DNA from: Schistosoma mansoni
Taxonomy: Eukaryota; Platyhelminthes; Trematoda; Strigeidida; Schistosomatidae
Assembly: GCF_000237925.1 (NCBI RefSeq)
Contig: NC_031497.1
Coordinates: forward strand, 4,705,295-4,769,294
DNA length: 64,000 nucleotides
Direction: 5' to 3'
Shown here: positions 38,301 through 48,970 of the stretch, piece after piece
Layout: each line of letters begins with the position of its first letter
How positions within the stretch are numbered: position 1 is the stretch's first letter
Made by a program: the position numbers and the translations under genes
Notes under the pieces: generated by a model
What the model was told of the DNA's origin: nothing
The model's input: only the letters and a program-made list of their open reading frames with translations
Databases searched by the model: none

Positions 38301-39493
38301 TATATAGATCTTGCACTGTAAATTAAACGTTTATGACTACTTTTGAGTAGCCAATTATCTAAATTTTCAATATTTAGTCGAATTCTTTATTGTTATATTA
38401 AATTAGTCATGAGATGCTAAATTCATCAGTGTTGGTTTATCTAAAATCTAAATGTTCTTTCAATTACATACAAACGGCTTACTTGATTAAACTGGACCTA
38501 TTAACCGTGTGCAATTTCCTCACTGATTATCCCGTTTTTTGATTGTTTTTATGAACTTTCCTAAGACTCAGAATGGTTTTTTTTTCATATAGGAAAAAAG
38601 CAAAAGAAACAGTCGGTCATAAGAAAAAGGAGAGAAATGAGATGGAATTCAAGACTAAATCAAATAATAATATTGACGAGCTATCAGGGCATGAAAGCAT
38701 CGACGATAATGAGAACTCTTTGTCAGACAGCCGAGATAAAATACATCAACAACAGAAAGTTATATCCATTTGTGTAGCATCTACCAGTAGTAACATGTTA
38801 TCCTCAGAAATTGATACTAAAGTTTGTGATGATGTTATTACGAAAACACAGAAAGTGAGATCGTCTCCCCCTCACCCAGAAGCTGTTAATAATAGGAAAA
38901 AGCGTCGAAAAACAACTCCGCAGGAAAATCTTAAACGCCCACGCATTAGTAAATTATCAGACTCAAATTCAAACAAAAAACAATCCACACTTAATTTTGT
39001 TGTAAAAGGTAATGAAATTTCCTCAAACAAGACCTTTTCCCAAGTAAAGGATACAAGTCAACAATCGTCTTCCGTCTTACTGAGTAAGAATGTGAACGTT
39101 AAGGTTAAAAAAAAACCAGAATCCAGTAATGCAAAGCAAAATAAACCTCGTCCTAATAAAAACTCTAGAAGGAATATTAAAACATCCATATCATCTAAAA
39201 AAAACGACCGGAACATCTCATTAAGATCAAAGAACTCAGCAATTTCAGAAAATTCTCAGAAGCCTACTAAGAATGCAGGAAGAACTTTACATTCTGTTAA
39301 CAAAAGGCCTGTGAGAAGTAATGTAAGAAGTTCATCGAGACTAAAAACCAATAAACGTACAACTCTTCCGGATGTCCTGTCAAGACGCCCATCCTTGAGA
39401 ATGAGTGCGGTAATCGCCAGACAAAAACTCTTAACCCCAATGTCCCAGTCTAGCTCAAACTCGACGTCTCAAGTGACTCCAAAACGAAAGTAA
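15859..39493 (+). CDS. PDS5 cohesin-associated protein, complete 23-exon gene
   Basis: PDS5 is a HEAT-repeat nuclear protein that binds cohesin and, with WAPL, sororin and acetyltransferases, controls cohesin release and sister-chromatid cohesion. Exons: 15859-15951, 15982-16242, 16274-16369, 16404-16498, 16525-16759, 16794-17108, 17144-17330, 19437-19689, 21167-21313, 21935-22044, 23737-23876, 24014-24268, 25250-25408, 27559-27787, 27995-28296, 29938-30228, 31798-31934, 33158-33281, 33808-34021, 35194-35308, 35494-35620, 37494-37837, 38593-39493. They sum to 5130 nt, exactly 1710 codons, with matching phases at every junction. Family blocks appear in order: DAFLGRFNDID, LHLYYQNSTDDKL, SRLRLVAATSWLKLA, LPLEYMAIFAHS, LLPDYVLPYVIYLLSHD, ALWFIMEPIM. 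At about 1709 residues it is longer than human PDS5A (1337) or PDS5B (1447), mainly through a long basic C-terminal tail. Confidence 0.93.
16192..16209 (+). other. PDS5 APDAP-motif position, diverged
   Basis: In animal PDS5 proteins the segment FRIYAPEAPY / APDAPY is the pocket that takes YSR/YGA-type peptides of WAPL, sororin and haspin. Here the aligned residues (about 101-107) read FCPCNPL in the context CKLLKIFCPCNPLSGLSEEK. Only the two prolines are kept; the acidic residue, the alanines and the tyrosine are changed. Confidence 0.7.
17370..18725 (+). mobile_element. RTE-like LINE in PDS5 intron 7, sense orientation
   Basis: A 5'-truncated, decayed RTE reverse transcriptase on the same strand as the host gene. 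Recognisable in order: FLVLKTAFDS, GVPQKYINLLKALYSNTTSR, VRAYGELSSDFPTLSSA.QGCP, FNFIIDLLLEITL, the catalytic EYADDIVLFGEDADKMQS (about 17697-17755), the distal block LHRLRWLGHVLRMPEHRLPR (18238-18300), GQTKTWHQCLKSL-like sequence and AQNRS. It has many stops and several frame changes and lacks the endonuclease. The tail includes AGCTTGGACCGATGCATATG, which recurs at 28484-28538. It fills much of the 2.1-kb intron 17331-19436. Confidence 0.9.
19690..21166 (+). other. PDS5 intron 8
   Basis: 1477 nt, donor AA|GTTGGT and acceptor TTATAG. The donor was chosen because it alone yields DDK|LIVERLL in phase. Probably old repeat debris at 19920-20700, family not recognised. Confidence 0.75.
22045..23736 (+). 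other. PDS5 intron 10
   Basis: 1692 nt, phase 1. An 85-codon frame at 23278-23535 is hydrophobic low-complexity sequence without splice support and is taken as chance. No clear repeat family seen. Confidence 0.7.
26160..26440. other. Unexplained GC-richer block in PDS5 intron 13
   Basis: Within the 2.15-kb intron 25409-27558 lies a block with sharply different composition: TATATAAACC, AATAAATG, then a GC-rich stretch with GGACCAGACGGACAAAGGACC. A TATA-like box, an AATAAA and a composition shift suggest the end of an old retroelement, but no terminal repeat or coding sequence could be matched. Confidence 0.3.
26757..26835 (+). mobile_element. Tail fragment of the 520-bp retroposon family
   Basis: Carries GTGTGGCGCATATGTATCTG, then GTGCC and TTGTACCAATATGTATG, the 3' part of the elements at 43829-44055 and 52214-52733. 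Strongly 5'-truncated. Confidence 0.6.
28473..28549 (-). mobile_element. 55-bp LINE 3'-end insertion with 11-bp target-site duplication
   Basis: CACTAATAAGT occurs at 28473-28483 and again at 28539-28549. Between them, 28484-28538 is the reverse complement of the 3' tail of the RTE LINE seen at about 18665-18722 (GGACCGATGCATATATGTGC, then TTGGTCCTACGTCGTAGCTG in this orientation). It is an extremely 5'-truncated target-primed insertion in PDS5 intron 15. Confidence 0.85.
28700..29040. mobile_element. Possible solo LTR (fossil)
   Basis: A pyrimidine-rich, GC-richer block in PDS5 intron 15 with a TATA-like region and AATAAACTATAG near its right end, unlike the AT-rich flanks. That would fit a solo LTR of a retrotransposon, but I could not settle its ends, family or flanking duplication, and no internal coding region is present. 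Age unknown. Confidence 0.25.
32004..32215 (+). repeat. Second hammerhead SINE family, copy d
   Basis: Plus-strand copy in PDS5 intron 17. tRNA-like head with CTCAGTGGTCTA (box A side) and GGTTCAGGTCC (box B-like), then GGGATCGTGGATGC, then the core CTGAGGA (from 32097) and GTCCGATACTAGGAC. The GAAAC element is changed to AAAAA, so the ribozyme is probably dead. Tail: TTGTGATTTCAATG. Confidence 0.75.
32425..32505 (+). mobile_element. SR2-like 5'-region scrap
   Basis: ACCCAACCCACCTCG then TTTATTCGGGTTTGGGACTG and AGTAACCCCAGAAAG match the motif at 48043 and 14390. No other part of the LINE is adjacent. Within PDS5 intron 17. Confidence 0.5.
35621..37493 (+). other. PDS5 intron 21
   Basis: 1873 nt, phase 0. 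A block at about 36060-36520 has mixed composition unlike its flanks and may be an old repeat, but I see no family signature. Confidence 0.65.
38593..39493 (+). CDS. PDS5 last exon, basic C-terminal tail
   Basis: About 300 residues rich in Lys, Ser, Asn and Arg. Clusters such as NRKKRRKTT and SRRPSLR look like nuclear-localisation or DNA-contact patches. No globular domain is visible, as in the disordered tails of PDS5A/B. The stop TAA at 39491-39493 overlaps a good splice donor (AAA|GTAAGT from 39490), so a further exon is possible (see 39901-40045). Confidence 0.85.
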
Positions 39494-39900
39494 GTATATT
39501 GAAAAGTTTTAGTTTGCTTGATTCGTAAATCTAAAGTACGATTTACTTCGTCGAACGCGTGTGTAAAATGTTTTCACTAAGTCTATTTCTTTACTATATA
39601 CTGATATCCCACTTCGATTCATACCTTACATGTGCATTAATGTCATTTGGGAAAAGTTAGATAAATATATCTTCTTTCGCCTAATAATAACTGTTATTTT
39701 ATGTTACTTAAGCATTCTAATGATCGAATTACGTACTCTCATGTTAGTCCCAAAAGGTGTTTCCTAGTTATTGGTGGAAATGAAAAATACAAAATATACT
39801 CTTGTCCTACGTATAAAATTATCTAAATCATAAAAAACAAATTAAGCTGAATGATTTTTAATTGAGACCGATGTAGAGAATTAGGTCTAACTATTTGCAG

Positions 39901-40045
39901 TAAATTGTTGGCGATCACTGTGGGCCATTCCTTATTGGAATCAAAAACCTTACAGATAACTCAAGAAATGAGAGGTTGTCTTTCTCCACGCAATTCATTG
40001 CTGCAGCTTCGAACTTCATCTGCACATCTTTTTTTTCTCAAATAG
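39901..40045 (+). CDS. Possible alternative final exon of PDS5
   Basis: If the donor at 39490 is used, the acceptor ATTTGCAG (ending 39900) joins in phase (AA|T, Asn) to an open frame of 47 codons beginning KLLAITVGHSLLESK and ending SSAHLFFLK before TAG at 40043-40045. This removes the 39491 stop. The frame could be open by chance. It has no recognised motif. An AATAAA at 40110 fits either ending. Confidence 0.35.
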
Positions 40046-40109
40046 GAAATGAGCTTTTGAAATATATATTTTGTCCACAACACAGATTGAAGGATCAGTA
40101 CTGTTATTC

Positions 40110-40115
40110 AATAAA
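40110..40115 (+). terminator. Candidate poly(A) signal of PDS5
   Basis: AATAAA (in TTCAATAAAGCC), about 620 nt after the first stop or 65 nt after the alternative stop, and before the convergent EMC3 gene. Confidence 0.4.
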
Positions 40116-40736
40116 GCCGAATATACTTTTGACTAAAAACTTATATAGACTACGTCAACCGAATAAACAGGCCCCACCAGAGTTTGACATTCAAAAAATA
40201 CCAATTAATTGCTTCGTAGGGTTGACGAAGAAATGCAACGTAACCAACTTAAGTGCTAGATGAGATGATTCCTCATTTAAGAGCTTTGTCGGTACTAGTT
40301 ACTTTAAACCAAGAGGATGAGGACCAATGTGTCGTTACGACTACAACCAAACCTGACATTTCTCCAATCGGTTAATACATTTTGGGATTTTTAAAACTTT
40401 TACGGTTTATCATTTATTCTGTTTCTATTTTTTAAATCTTATCGGTGTTTCGAATTTATGGTTTCCTTTTTCTGTAGGTGGTAATATCTCTTGCGTAGCG
40501 GAGATCCTGTTTTAATTCTTTTGAAATCATTTTCCGAGGATGATTTGTTTTAATATTTTGTTGACCTAATCTCGGGTTTTTTGTATCGAATTAATTTATC
40601 TTTTTCAATAACGTTTTATTACCTGAGTCCCAAAAAGTTCATTTGCTACTAACCACCTAGTAATATTTCTTTGTAAATTATATTTCTTCCCAAACGCATT
40701 TATCCACGATTTTGTGCATCTAAGATATGTGGACGT

Positions 40737-40742
40737 TTTATT
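40737..40742 (-). terminator. Candidate poly(A) signal of EMC3
   Basis: AATAAA on the minus strand (TTTATT on plus) about 130 nt past the EMC3 stop. Confidence 0.4.
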
Positions 40743-40871
40743 AATAGCTCTCTTATTCACTTTCCCGAAATACACCTATGCACTCAGACGACAAGATTCT
40801 TTTTTTCACTTTTCTCCAAAAAGACTTTCAAAAAACAAAGTATATTAATATTTAGAGAAGAACTAAACGCA

Positions 40872-41745
40872 TCAAGATAATCTGTTCAGTAGTCTTGTTT
40901 CACAATCTGCTAGAGCCCATTGGTGATCAACTATTTCCAATGCTTCCCATTCTGCCTTGAACGCCTTTTGCATATCCTGTGGAGCTTGTGGTGTAGGTAC
41001 TTGATGATCTGTCAAAATCATCGAGTTATCAGCTGCGTTGTCCGAACCAAGTACCAAACCATACATACTTCTGAGGCCAAATATGTTCAGAAAATACCAA
41101 GATGCAGAGCTAACCCTAAAACCGGTTCAACTATCAAACAAAAAGCTTACCAAGATGCATCCAGAGAAGTAAGCGACTCACAGCCCCTTTGAAGCATGGG
41201 CTTAAATCGATAAGTGAGTGGAAACGGGACTTTTGTGGTCAGAAAACCTGAAAAAGCCCAGTTGATCCAGCTGCCAATAACAATCATTGGAACCATATTG
41301 AGGGCATTGCTTCTAAGCATCTCAGTTGCCATTGAAGGATCTGTCGGAAACTTGGTTATAGTGTATGAGACTTACCAGCCATCGGATTATTCATTGGACT
41401 TTCTCGCTTTTGTGTTTTAAAAAACCCATGCTCCTTATCATTGAAGAAATACTTGCGCATTTTAAAAGCCTACAATATCTATCTATCCACTTCTAGATCT
41501 TACTTTTGCCGGCAAGAATCTTCCATTTTCACGTAAAAGTCTGCTGCGGATTAAAGCATGACTGAAATGGTAAAAATGTTGAACTCAGGGCTTTACCTAT
41601 CACCGATATTCTCGAGTTCACCCTTTTTCTCACTACTGAACATGATAGTCATGTAGTGGCGTAAAACTCCAAAGAGGAAAGTAATTATTACAAGGGGAAG
41701 GAATACCCAGGATCGAATAGACGGGTCTAGAAATAGTTCAGCCAT
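40872..41745 (-). CDS. EMC3 (ER membrane protein complex subunit 3), complete
   Basis: Five exons on the minus strand: 41745-41597, 41561-41504, 41469-41376, 41340-41151, 41109-40872. They sum to 729 nt, 242 residues plus stop (human EMC3: 261). EMC3 is the YidC/Oxa1/Get1-related insertase core of the EMC, which inserts transmembrane helices at the ER. The start [17 protein letters not shown] with FGVLRHY keeps the TM1 Arg (R29, human R31). Later blocks are [53 protein letters not shown] and [20 protein letters not shown]. The ATG at 41745 is chosen over an upstream in-frame ATG because it matches the family start. Introns are 35, 34, 35 and 41 nt. It is convergent with PDS5. Confidence 0.95.
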
Positions 41746-42801
41746 CTGAAACATAAGTTGTTTGTTACTATTCAACGGAATGGTTATTTTGACTTCTTTA
41801 GATATTATTCGCCCTGTTTTACAGGTTATGATTTGCAACTAAGTATGACTAGTCAAAAATAGGTTTGTTTTAACTTCTATAGTCCACAAAATGAGTTGAC
41901 GATTAGTAAAACAGGCATAATAGACTTATAAGAATAAAACAGTGATGAGCATATTGGAGAAAACTCATATTTTAATTTCCCACCAGTACTTTAACCTAAA
42001 ATTAATAGCGATAAAGGTCATAGTTGTCATGTTGACTAGTTTCCTTCGCTTTGTCACAGAAACCTCAGTACATTTCTGGGAGTTTATCTTTCTGTCCAGT
42101 GCCTTATGAATAGTAGTATTGTCCTTACTGTAACCTTATGAAGAAAATTTGATAATAGGAAAGTTGCCCTGATACGAGTAGAAGTATACGGTTCTCATCT
42201 AATTGCATGTTGACTACCGTTACTTTTTGTAAGGGGAGAACAATTCTGTTTTCTAAGGATTTAGGCTTTGTTAGAAACAGCCTTGTAGTCTTGCCTCTTC
42301 TCTTAACATGAGTTATATGCCGTGTTTTGCCGGTTTCTATTCTTTTAAGCTAAAATACTTGATAGGAATCTACTTTACCTCAAGATTTTTGTTGGTAACG
42401 ACTACTTTACTTGTTGATACATAGTGTTCTTTACTGTACCAATCGCAGCTCAGTGATTTCCTCATATTTGCCAATCAGGGTGTTAGTTCAGTTTAGAAGG
42501 TATTCCGCATTTTAAGGTGAGACTATGATATATGAACGACGTTCAAGCGATGCCGAAGTGACCCTAAGCATGCTCACTCACCACAGTTAAATGAGGGTCA
42601 TACATTATTGTGGGGAATTGTTTAACTCGTGTTATTGTTGTAGTGGGAATGGTAGGATAGCATTCGTCCTTGAAAACATTCGATCATATTGTACTTTAGA
42701 ATATACATACTACGGTATATCAATCGGAAGCCGAACTCCCTCAAATGGACTTTGATATGTGTGATAAATAAGCAGACTCCTTCGACATGTAATTAACCTA
42801 C

Positions 42802-43006
42802 CAGACATACCTTCTTTTAGAATATATAACATCACTAAACCTAGTGCGAGTATGGTGAGCCTCGTAACTTGGAATACACTGACGAAAGTAAAATAGAACA
42901 TCAGGGTTTTAGCCGGTTCGTTCGAATAAGTGGTTTCTCTCCCAGTCAACATGTTTACCAAGACGGACAGTATATTTGAAGCATCCGAATATTGCATCAC
43001 ATTGTT
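42802..43006 (-). CDS. Orphan coding exon with transmembrane segment(s), gene unknown
   Basis: A minus-strand open frame bounded by an acceptor (TTTCCAG before 43006) and a donor (CTG|GTAGGT after 42802), 205 nt, phase 0 to phase 1. It reads NNVMQYSDASNILSVLVNML, TGRETTYSNEPAKTLMFYFT, then FVSVFQVTRLTILALGLVML and YILKEGMSG. The second half is one or two hydrophobic helices. I do not recognise the protein. It lies 1.1 kb upstream of EMC3 on the same strand, but EMC3 is complete without it, so it would be part of another gene whose other exons I could not find. Confidence 0.4.
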
Positions 43007-46000
43007 CTGGAAACCATTTTGATCTGTCTAGTTGGCCCTGGAAAGCTATTAACTGAATCAAGAGTAGTTATGAGTATTATTGGCGAAACGATAATTCGTG
43101 GATGGCCTTTGGGTGAGGCTAAAGTAATCACTAACTAGAAATAAATGGGACTCATAATTCGGTGCGAGGGATTAGAATTATGGCTGACAGTTGGCGATTA
43201 GGGTCGGGTCTGGATTGAGGGTTTTCATCACTTACTGAAAGAGTAAGACTACTTTTAGATTTACACTAAACAGTCCGATTTCGCATAAACTGGTAATTCA
43301 ACAGACTTATAGTCACCAAATTGCTATTTTTTGGACAGCTGTTTCGATAACAAGGACCTTATGAAATAAAGCTGAACTCTTCAAAAAATACTTTGTGTCA
43401 CGGGTTTTTATATTGTGTCGAACCGATGGGAACTTACTATTGCACTAGCGCGATACACAACCTTCGGTACCGTCCAATTTCGGGTAACCCACTAACGAAA
43501 CGACCTTTGTTCAAATACACAGGCCTGGAGACGTTATACCTTCTGAAGAGATAAGACTTAGTTTTCATAGCCATCCAATTTATAAATATAGGTGAATTGG
43601 TCCGATTAGTTATTTTTGATCAATTATTCTGATCTTACCGGATGGAGCTCTTACGTAAATCTTTGTATAACACAATATCGTGTAATTCGTATATATAAAA
43701 ATTTTATTGAGGACCAGAGTCGAATACTTTTATCTCTTCACATTGAATGTAGCTATTTTTTGTCGGATGAATAGCCAATCTAACTAGGATAATTATACTG
43801 GGAAATGGATTGCCAATATTCATTATATGAATCAATCGTCGCTCACCGGCTACTATGGGATTGCATCTCCTCACGATACTTCACTGCCCTGTGGATCAGA
43901 CCTTTAGATCAAAGGCTCGGGGTTTGGCCCACTGAGGAAAACACCTGCTTCAGTTTGGGCACTTCGGCAGTATCACAGTCCTCACACAAATCAAATGAGA
44001 TTTGTGCGGCGCATATGTATCTGGTGCTTCCTTGTACCAATATTTGTGTTTAAATAAATAAGGATTCTAAGACACTATTTGACGGCTGCTACTCTTGAAG
44101 CACTTTGAAAACTTCCTAATCCTGGCTCTTCCAGGAAAAGTGATCACAACGTTACAGCCCTTAATTCTACCGGTCAGACTGAGCCCGAACATTTCGCTGG
44201 CAATAAGCGCTGTATTTTCATAATGTTGAGTTTATCTACATCAGGTGGATATGGAAACATGCTATAAATTTAGTGTGAACGCTCACTGAGATTTTTTACT
44301 GCATGCGATCTCACGTGATGGAAACCAGCCTATTCATTAAATGGTCTATGAAAGGTACATACAACTTACAGCCCCAAGTGTATGCGCTCTCTGAAGTCTT
44401 CAACTAAAGGTATTACCTGATGGGACACAGACGAACTAGTAACGACAGTTATCGAAGTTCATCCTTAATGGATATAATAAATACCATTGATGCTTGAATA
44501 GAATATGATTTTGTTGGGGTGGGAGCGTTTGTTCTTTCTAAAGAAGGATATCAGTCTGCAATATTAGGTGTGAAAACTTGTTCAGAGTGTTGAATAAACG
44601 CATTTGATGTGCAACTTAAATCTTTTTGTACTGTATTCGTTTGACTCTATGTAAGACTGTGTTTAGGCTTTTTATCTAGTTTGATGGCTTTTATTAAGTA
44701 CATTTGGCTCTCATTGGAATGCGCTTTAGTATGAACTACATACGCTAAGGTTGCGAAAATCATAGTGATCATATTTTATTCTTCGTTAACGTGGTTAAAC
44801 TTTGGAGAGCAGATCGCAACCACGATGATTAACTGACATTTCAGGAGAATGTGAATATACTTCAAAATTGAGCGGATAACAACGGATTTACTTTAGAAAC
44901 TTCAAGATGTAAATTAGTCCATCCGATACATTGCGAATTACATGTGCAACTTATTTAATTCTTCTCTGGAGGTATCTGAATTTGGAAAAGAAGGGGGAGT
45001 GTCAGTAACCTATGATCTAAAGTCTTACAGTCACTGTGAAAAAAAGTTATTGTTACTTGATAATTGTTTCCCTCTTTTTGTACATATCTCATGCCGTCCT
45101 ATTCCAGGAACAATACGCTGTTATCCAAAGGTTTGTAATAACCTGTATTATAACTGTTAATCCAAACCTTTTTGATAGTTGGACCTTTATCCTAGTTAAT
45201 TATTTACAACCTTTATTCCCCGTTATATTATTTCGATAACAATATACTATTAAACAGCTTTACTTTAGACTTGGTTCGTGTTATTTTGCTCAGTATTGGG
45301 TTAGTATCGTATTCATTTAGCTTAGAAGGCGCACAAAGAAGTAATTGTAGTTCTCGCATCTACATAGATGCACTCACTTAAGATTACTCTTAGCCCTACA
45401 TATTGCTTTATCAAGTGGCCATCAATACACGAATATCTTCGGGTTGATTAGATATACTACTACACTCACAGTAACAAGATAAAATTTTTAAAGTTTCTCC
45501 TTGCAGCTAATGTATTAAATGAAAATGTGACTGTAAGCTACTAACCATGTGATCGTTTTTATATTTTCCCTCAATTTCCTTTTCTCAGACTGTCTGTAAA
45601 GTGAAGAGGTTATTAAAAATCCATACTTTTCAACAGTTACAATTGGTTTTCTGAGTATTTTAGATCTAATATAAACCCTAAAATCGAGAAAATCCCCCCA
45701 GAAAAACTGATGTAACGCTACATAAAAGCCTGAGTATTTCACCTAAAGTGCTTCATAAGATTTTAGCTGACGTTGATCTCTTTCTTGAAACGAATTGTGA
45801 TAATTCAAAGTATTCACTCTGATTTGCTGATTAAGAATTTCTTAAATAGTGCAATTTAGGGCAGGTAAAAGTAGATGAGCAAAACTGGACGTACTATACT
45901 TTCTGTTCTTAATGAACGTTCTGTCAAGTACATAGTAAACATCAGTTAGTACAAATATCACACAACACAAAGTTCACATCGGTTTCAGTGTTTTTACCCA

Positions 46001-47685
46001 GTTTCCACATGGTGTCCCCACAACTAATCCCAGTCTCCCAAGGCTTTTTCATGGAAATACCGTTCATTTGCGTAATCTTTCAATTAAAACACTGAAAAAT
46101 TTCGTGCTACACCAATCTGCCCACTATACTTAGACAATTTTATAACAATTTTCATGTAAACAAAAAGTCGTTAAGACAGCAGATGCCTAATATGCATCGA
46201 CAATTTCCACATAATTGACCGAATTAGTATCCTTTTGAAACACTTGTTATCTACACTTACAAATACGTATCACTTCTACTAGAAGTATTGTACATTCAAA
46301 CGAAAACAAAATGTGTATTTTCGAGTTAAACGTGAGAAGGTAGACTATATATTCACCATTTCAAATTTATTGTGCCTCCTGTAACCAACGACAATTAGAA
46401 GTTATCATTATTATATAATACATACCATTCATTCATATGTAACACCATACGATAAACTATAATATACTGTGAATAAATGTGTTGCACCTATATTTACTCC
46501 ACGTCTAATAGATGTTAAAAAGCATAAGGGTGATCGTACCAAGTCTGTCATCGTGCAGTCAAACAATTGGATAGCGAGAATCTTATTTTGAGTACACAAA
46601 CCTCTCAACATTTGATATAAACTAATAAAAATAAGACCCCTACACTGAAAGGGAAGTAAATAAATACATAAACTATGATTTTATTATACTGGTATGAAGT
46701 GACCGGCTAACTCTTGACTACCAAACTTAGATAGTTACACCTAAACTGATCAGTAAACCCACGGAATAGGCAACGGGCCGGTGCGTGAATGACAACATAA
46801 AGAGCAGGCGCACACAACTCCGAGAGCCTGGAGCCATATCTTCAAAAATAACCAGGACTTCGTCGTTGAACGCTTCCCTTTATAGACGTCATGCTCTTGA
46901 CTGTATTTTAGAGAAGTTCCCATCCAGTTACAGTTATATTTTCTAGACAATGTAGTCTATCTTGTTTACAGTTGTTTTCATTTGTGCCTACTTTCAGTCG
47001 GCCTGGATAGATAAAATGTTCTCAAAACTCCATTATTTTTTTAACCACATTGATCTTAAAACACAAAGTTCAAAGATGTGCTATGGTCACGTTCAAGATT
47101 TGAAACGCAGGGCTATTATTAGGACTGTGGTTTAGCTTTAACAAGTAAAATCGATGTCCTTACATACTAAATATTCTGAGAGGTCGGGAAAAAGCTAAAA
47201 TAGTTCGGTCACAACGCTTATAATTCCTAGGTGTTCGGGAGCCACGGCCCAATGTCCTCCGTCACACATATGATATTTCATCACTAAATAGGCTAAAATA
47301 AAAAATCTAAATCCTACGTTCATGAAGGAAATAAATATCACTGAACACTCTCCGATGTTTTTTCTTGAATAGTAGGTTTCCAGTTAACTCTTAGCCATCC
47401 AATCATGGTTGTTGAAGTCGCTCAGGATGGAGAGTAGACCATATATAATCTATTAAGTGTTATACACAATACCAAACTGCAACTGAAACTCTCAATTAAA
47501 AATTGCTTATCCTTACCCTAAATTACTTCTCCAAACAATAAATTCCAGATTAAGAGTTCAAAAGTGACCTTAAACTCTAGAAATTGCATCCTTAATCTAG
47601 AACCTTGACCTAAATAAAGTGCCAGCTCCTAGTCGTCGACAAAAAGTCCACTCATATTATTCGGAAACATCCCATTGAACGCCAA
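43007..47685. other. Intergenic or intronic, mostly unrecognised
   Basis: Apart from the retroposon at 43829-44055 I recognise nothing. Minus-strand frames at 44230-44320 and 46750-46950 are open but have no convincing splice sites or motifs. Composition varies in patches, as expected of old repeats. Confidence 0.5.
43829..44055 (+). mobile_element. 3' half of the 520-bp retroposon family
   Basis: Closely similar to 52492-52733: TGAATCAATCG, GCTCACCGGCTACTATGGGA, GGATCAGACCTTTAG, then CTTGTACCAATATTTGTGTT and an AAATAAATAA tail. It lacks the first about 280 bp of the family. No clear target-site duplication found. Confidence 0.7.
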
Positions 47686-47963
47686 ATTTCCACGTACCAT
47701 GGAAACTGGTAACTCACAATGATATGGTGGAAATTCATTTGTCTTCGAGTTTAGAGTTCCTCGGAGGAGTAACAGGCCATCCGGAATTGAGAGACCGGAA
47801 GTTGAACTTTTTCTTATCTGCGGGTTTTAATATCTATGTGCAATGGTGAGAAAAGTTTACAAAGTTCTCACCTGAAAGGAACAAGTGAGGGTTTCGTCAA
47901 CAGACATCATAGCGCCAGCGTTATCGAATTCTCCACAATAGTTTGGAGCAGAAAATGGAGTTA
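47686..47963 (-). pseudogene. Inverted partial duplicate of the PP1 gene 3' end
   Basis: 278 bp that match the reverse complement of 50296-50573 with four mismatches by eye (98.6%). The copy holds most of PP1 exon 5, the whole 38-nt intron 5, exon 6 with the stop, and about 50 bp of 3' flank. Because the intron is kept, it is a DNA-level duplication, not a retrocopy. Both ends stop abruptly inside exon 5 and the 3' flank. It cannot code a phosphatase. It forms an inverted repeat with the gene across a 2332-bp spacer. Confidence 0.93.
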
Positions 47964-48034
47964 TTTATTTAGTTTGTTCATTCTAGTTAGCGTTTTATTT
48001 GGAAGGCTGTTTTCTATGGGATGTGGTTGCTGAA

Positions 48035-48125
48035 CTCATGTTCAACCCTCCTCCTTTACCCGGGCTTGGGATCGTCGGTAACCATACAAGAGCTACAGGC
48101 GGAGTTATATGGTAGTATGCAATGA
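48035..48125 (+). mobile_element. SR2-like 5'-region scrap
   Basis: CAACCCTCCTCCTTTACCCG, GGCTTGGGATCG, GTAACCATACAAGAGCTACA and GGCGGAGTT: the best preserved copy of this short motif in the window. Confidence 0.55.
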
Positions 48126-48379
48126 GTTAAAACGTAAGCTTGCAAATTTCATATCATGAGCATTGTGTCTCATTAGGCGCAAAGCGCTTACACTCTACGT
48201 GAAAATCCGCCCCCGTTTGTCTCCCCATGGCGTGATCTCAATCTTGCAACCATATAGAGCTTAGATACCATCTTCAACTACATGGAGGATGCAGACAAGG
48301 CAAATGCAACTTCACAATCTGTGCGAAGACAATTTGGTGCAACAGCCCAAGAGTTGTTTCCAACATAGCTCAAAACGTA

Positions 48380-48970
48380 CTCATGGCCACACTTTGAAGT
48401 CCACAACGTCGTTTCCTGCTCCTTTCTTCAAAAGAGATATAGGTCTCTTAGACCAGGTACAAAGTGGGTGATAGGGCTACAACATAATTCTTACGAGGAC
48501 AGACTCCAGCACTTGGGATTATTCTCTCTGGTTTACAGGAGAACAAAAGGTGATCTGGTAATGGCATAGAACATATTAAGCACATCAATCCACCCCGACA
48601 CGAGCATATCACCAGAACATTATCACCACGCTCCTCAGGACAACTCTCGGAAGATTGCACATCAAAGAGCGAACACCCAAGAACGCTCTTGATTTTTCCC
48701 ACCATCAGTTGCCTCCATACAGAATGCTATCCCAGACGAAGTGACCACATCCCCATTGTTGGACTTGACAAACACGTAATCACCCATGGATTACAATCTC
48801 CTTCTTGGACCAGCTGTGTCTTGTGCATGTCGCATAAATTATCACAGTTATCGTTTCCACATAACAGGCAACTACTTACGATGTCTCTCATCATCAGCAT
48901 CCTCATTTCTCCACCCATTCTTTCAACCCCTTCTTCATACACATTACCAACTAACTAGCTTATTTATTTA
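48380..48970 (+). mobile_element. CR1-like LINE 3' fragment
   Basis: Three shifted plus-strand frames give the C-terminal end of a CR1/SR1-type reverse transcriptase: FFKRDIGLLDQVQ, then YEDRLQHLGLFSLVYRR, TKGDLVMA, NSRKIAHQRANTQERS and TISCLHTECYPRRSD. Frameshifts and stops are frequent. A tail rich in TCA/CTT (48890-48970) follows. It lies in the spacer between the PP1 duplicate and the PP1 gene. Confidence 0.7.

Noticed and set aside
44230-44320. Minus-strand MFPYPPDVDKLNIMKIQRLL as an exon of the unknown membrane gene
   Set aside because: No valid donor follows in frame, and no family resemblance.
47836-48033. Plus-strand 65-codon frame as a gene
   Set aside because: It is the antisense reading of the duplicated PP1 3' end.
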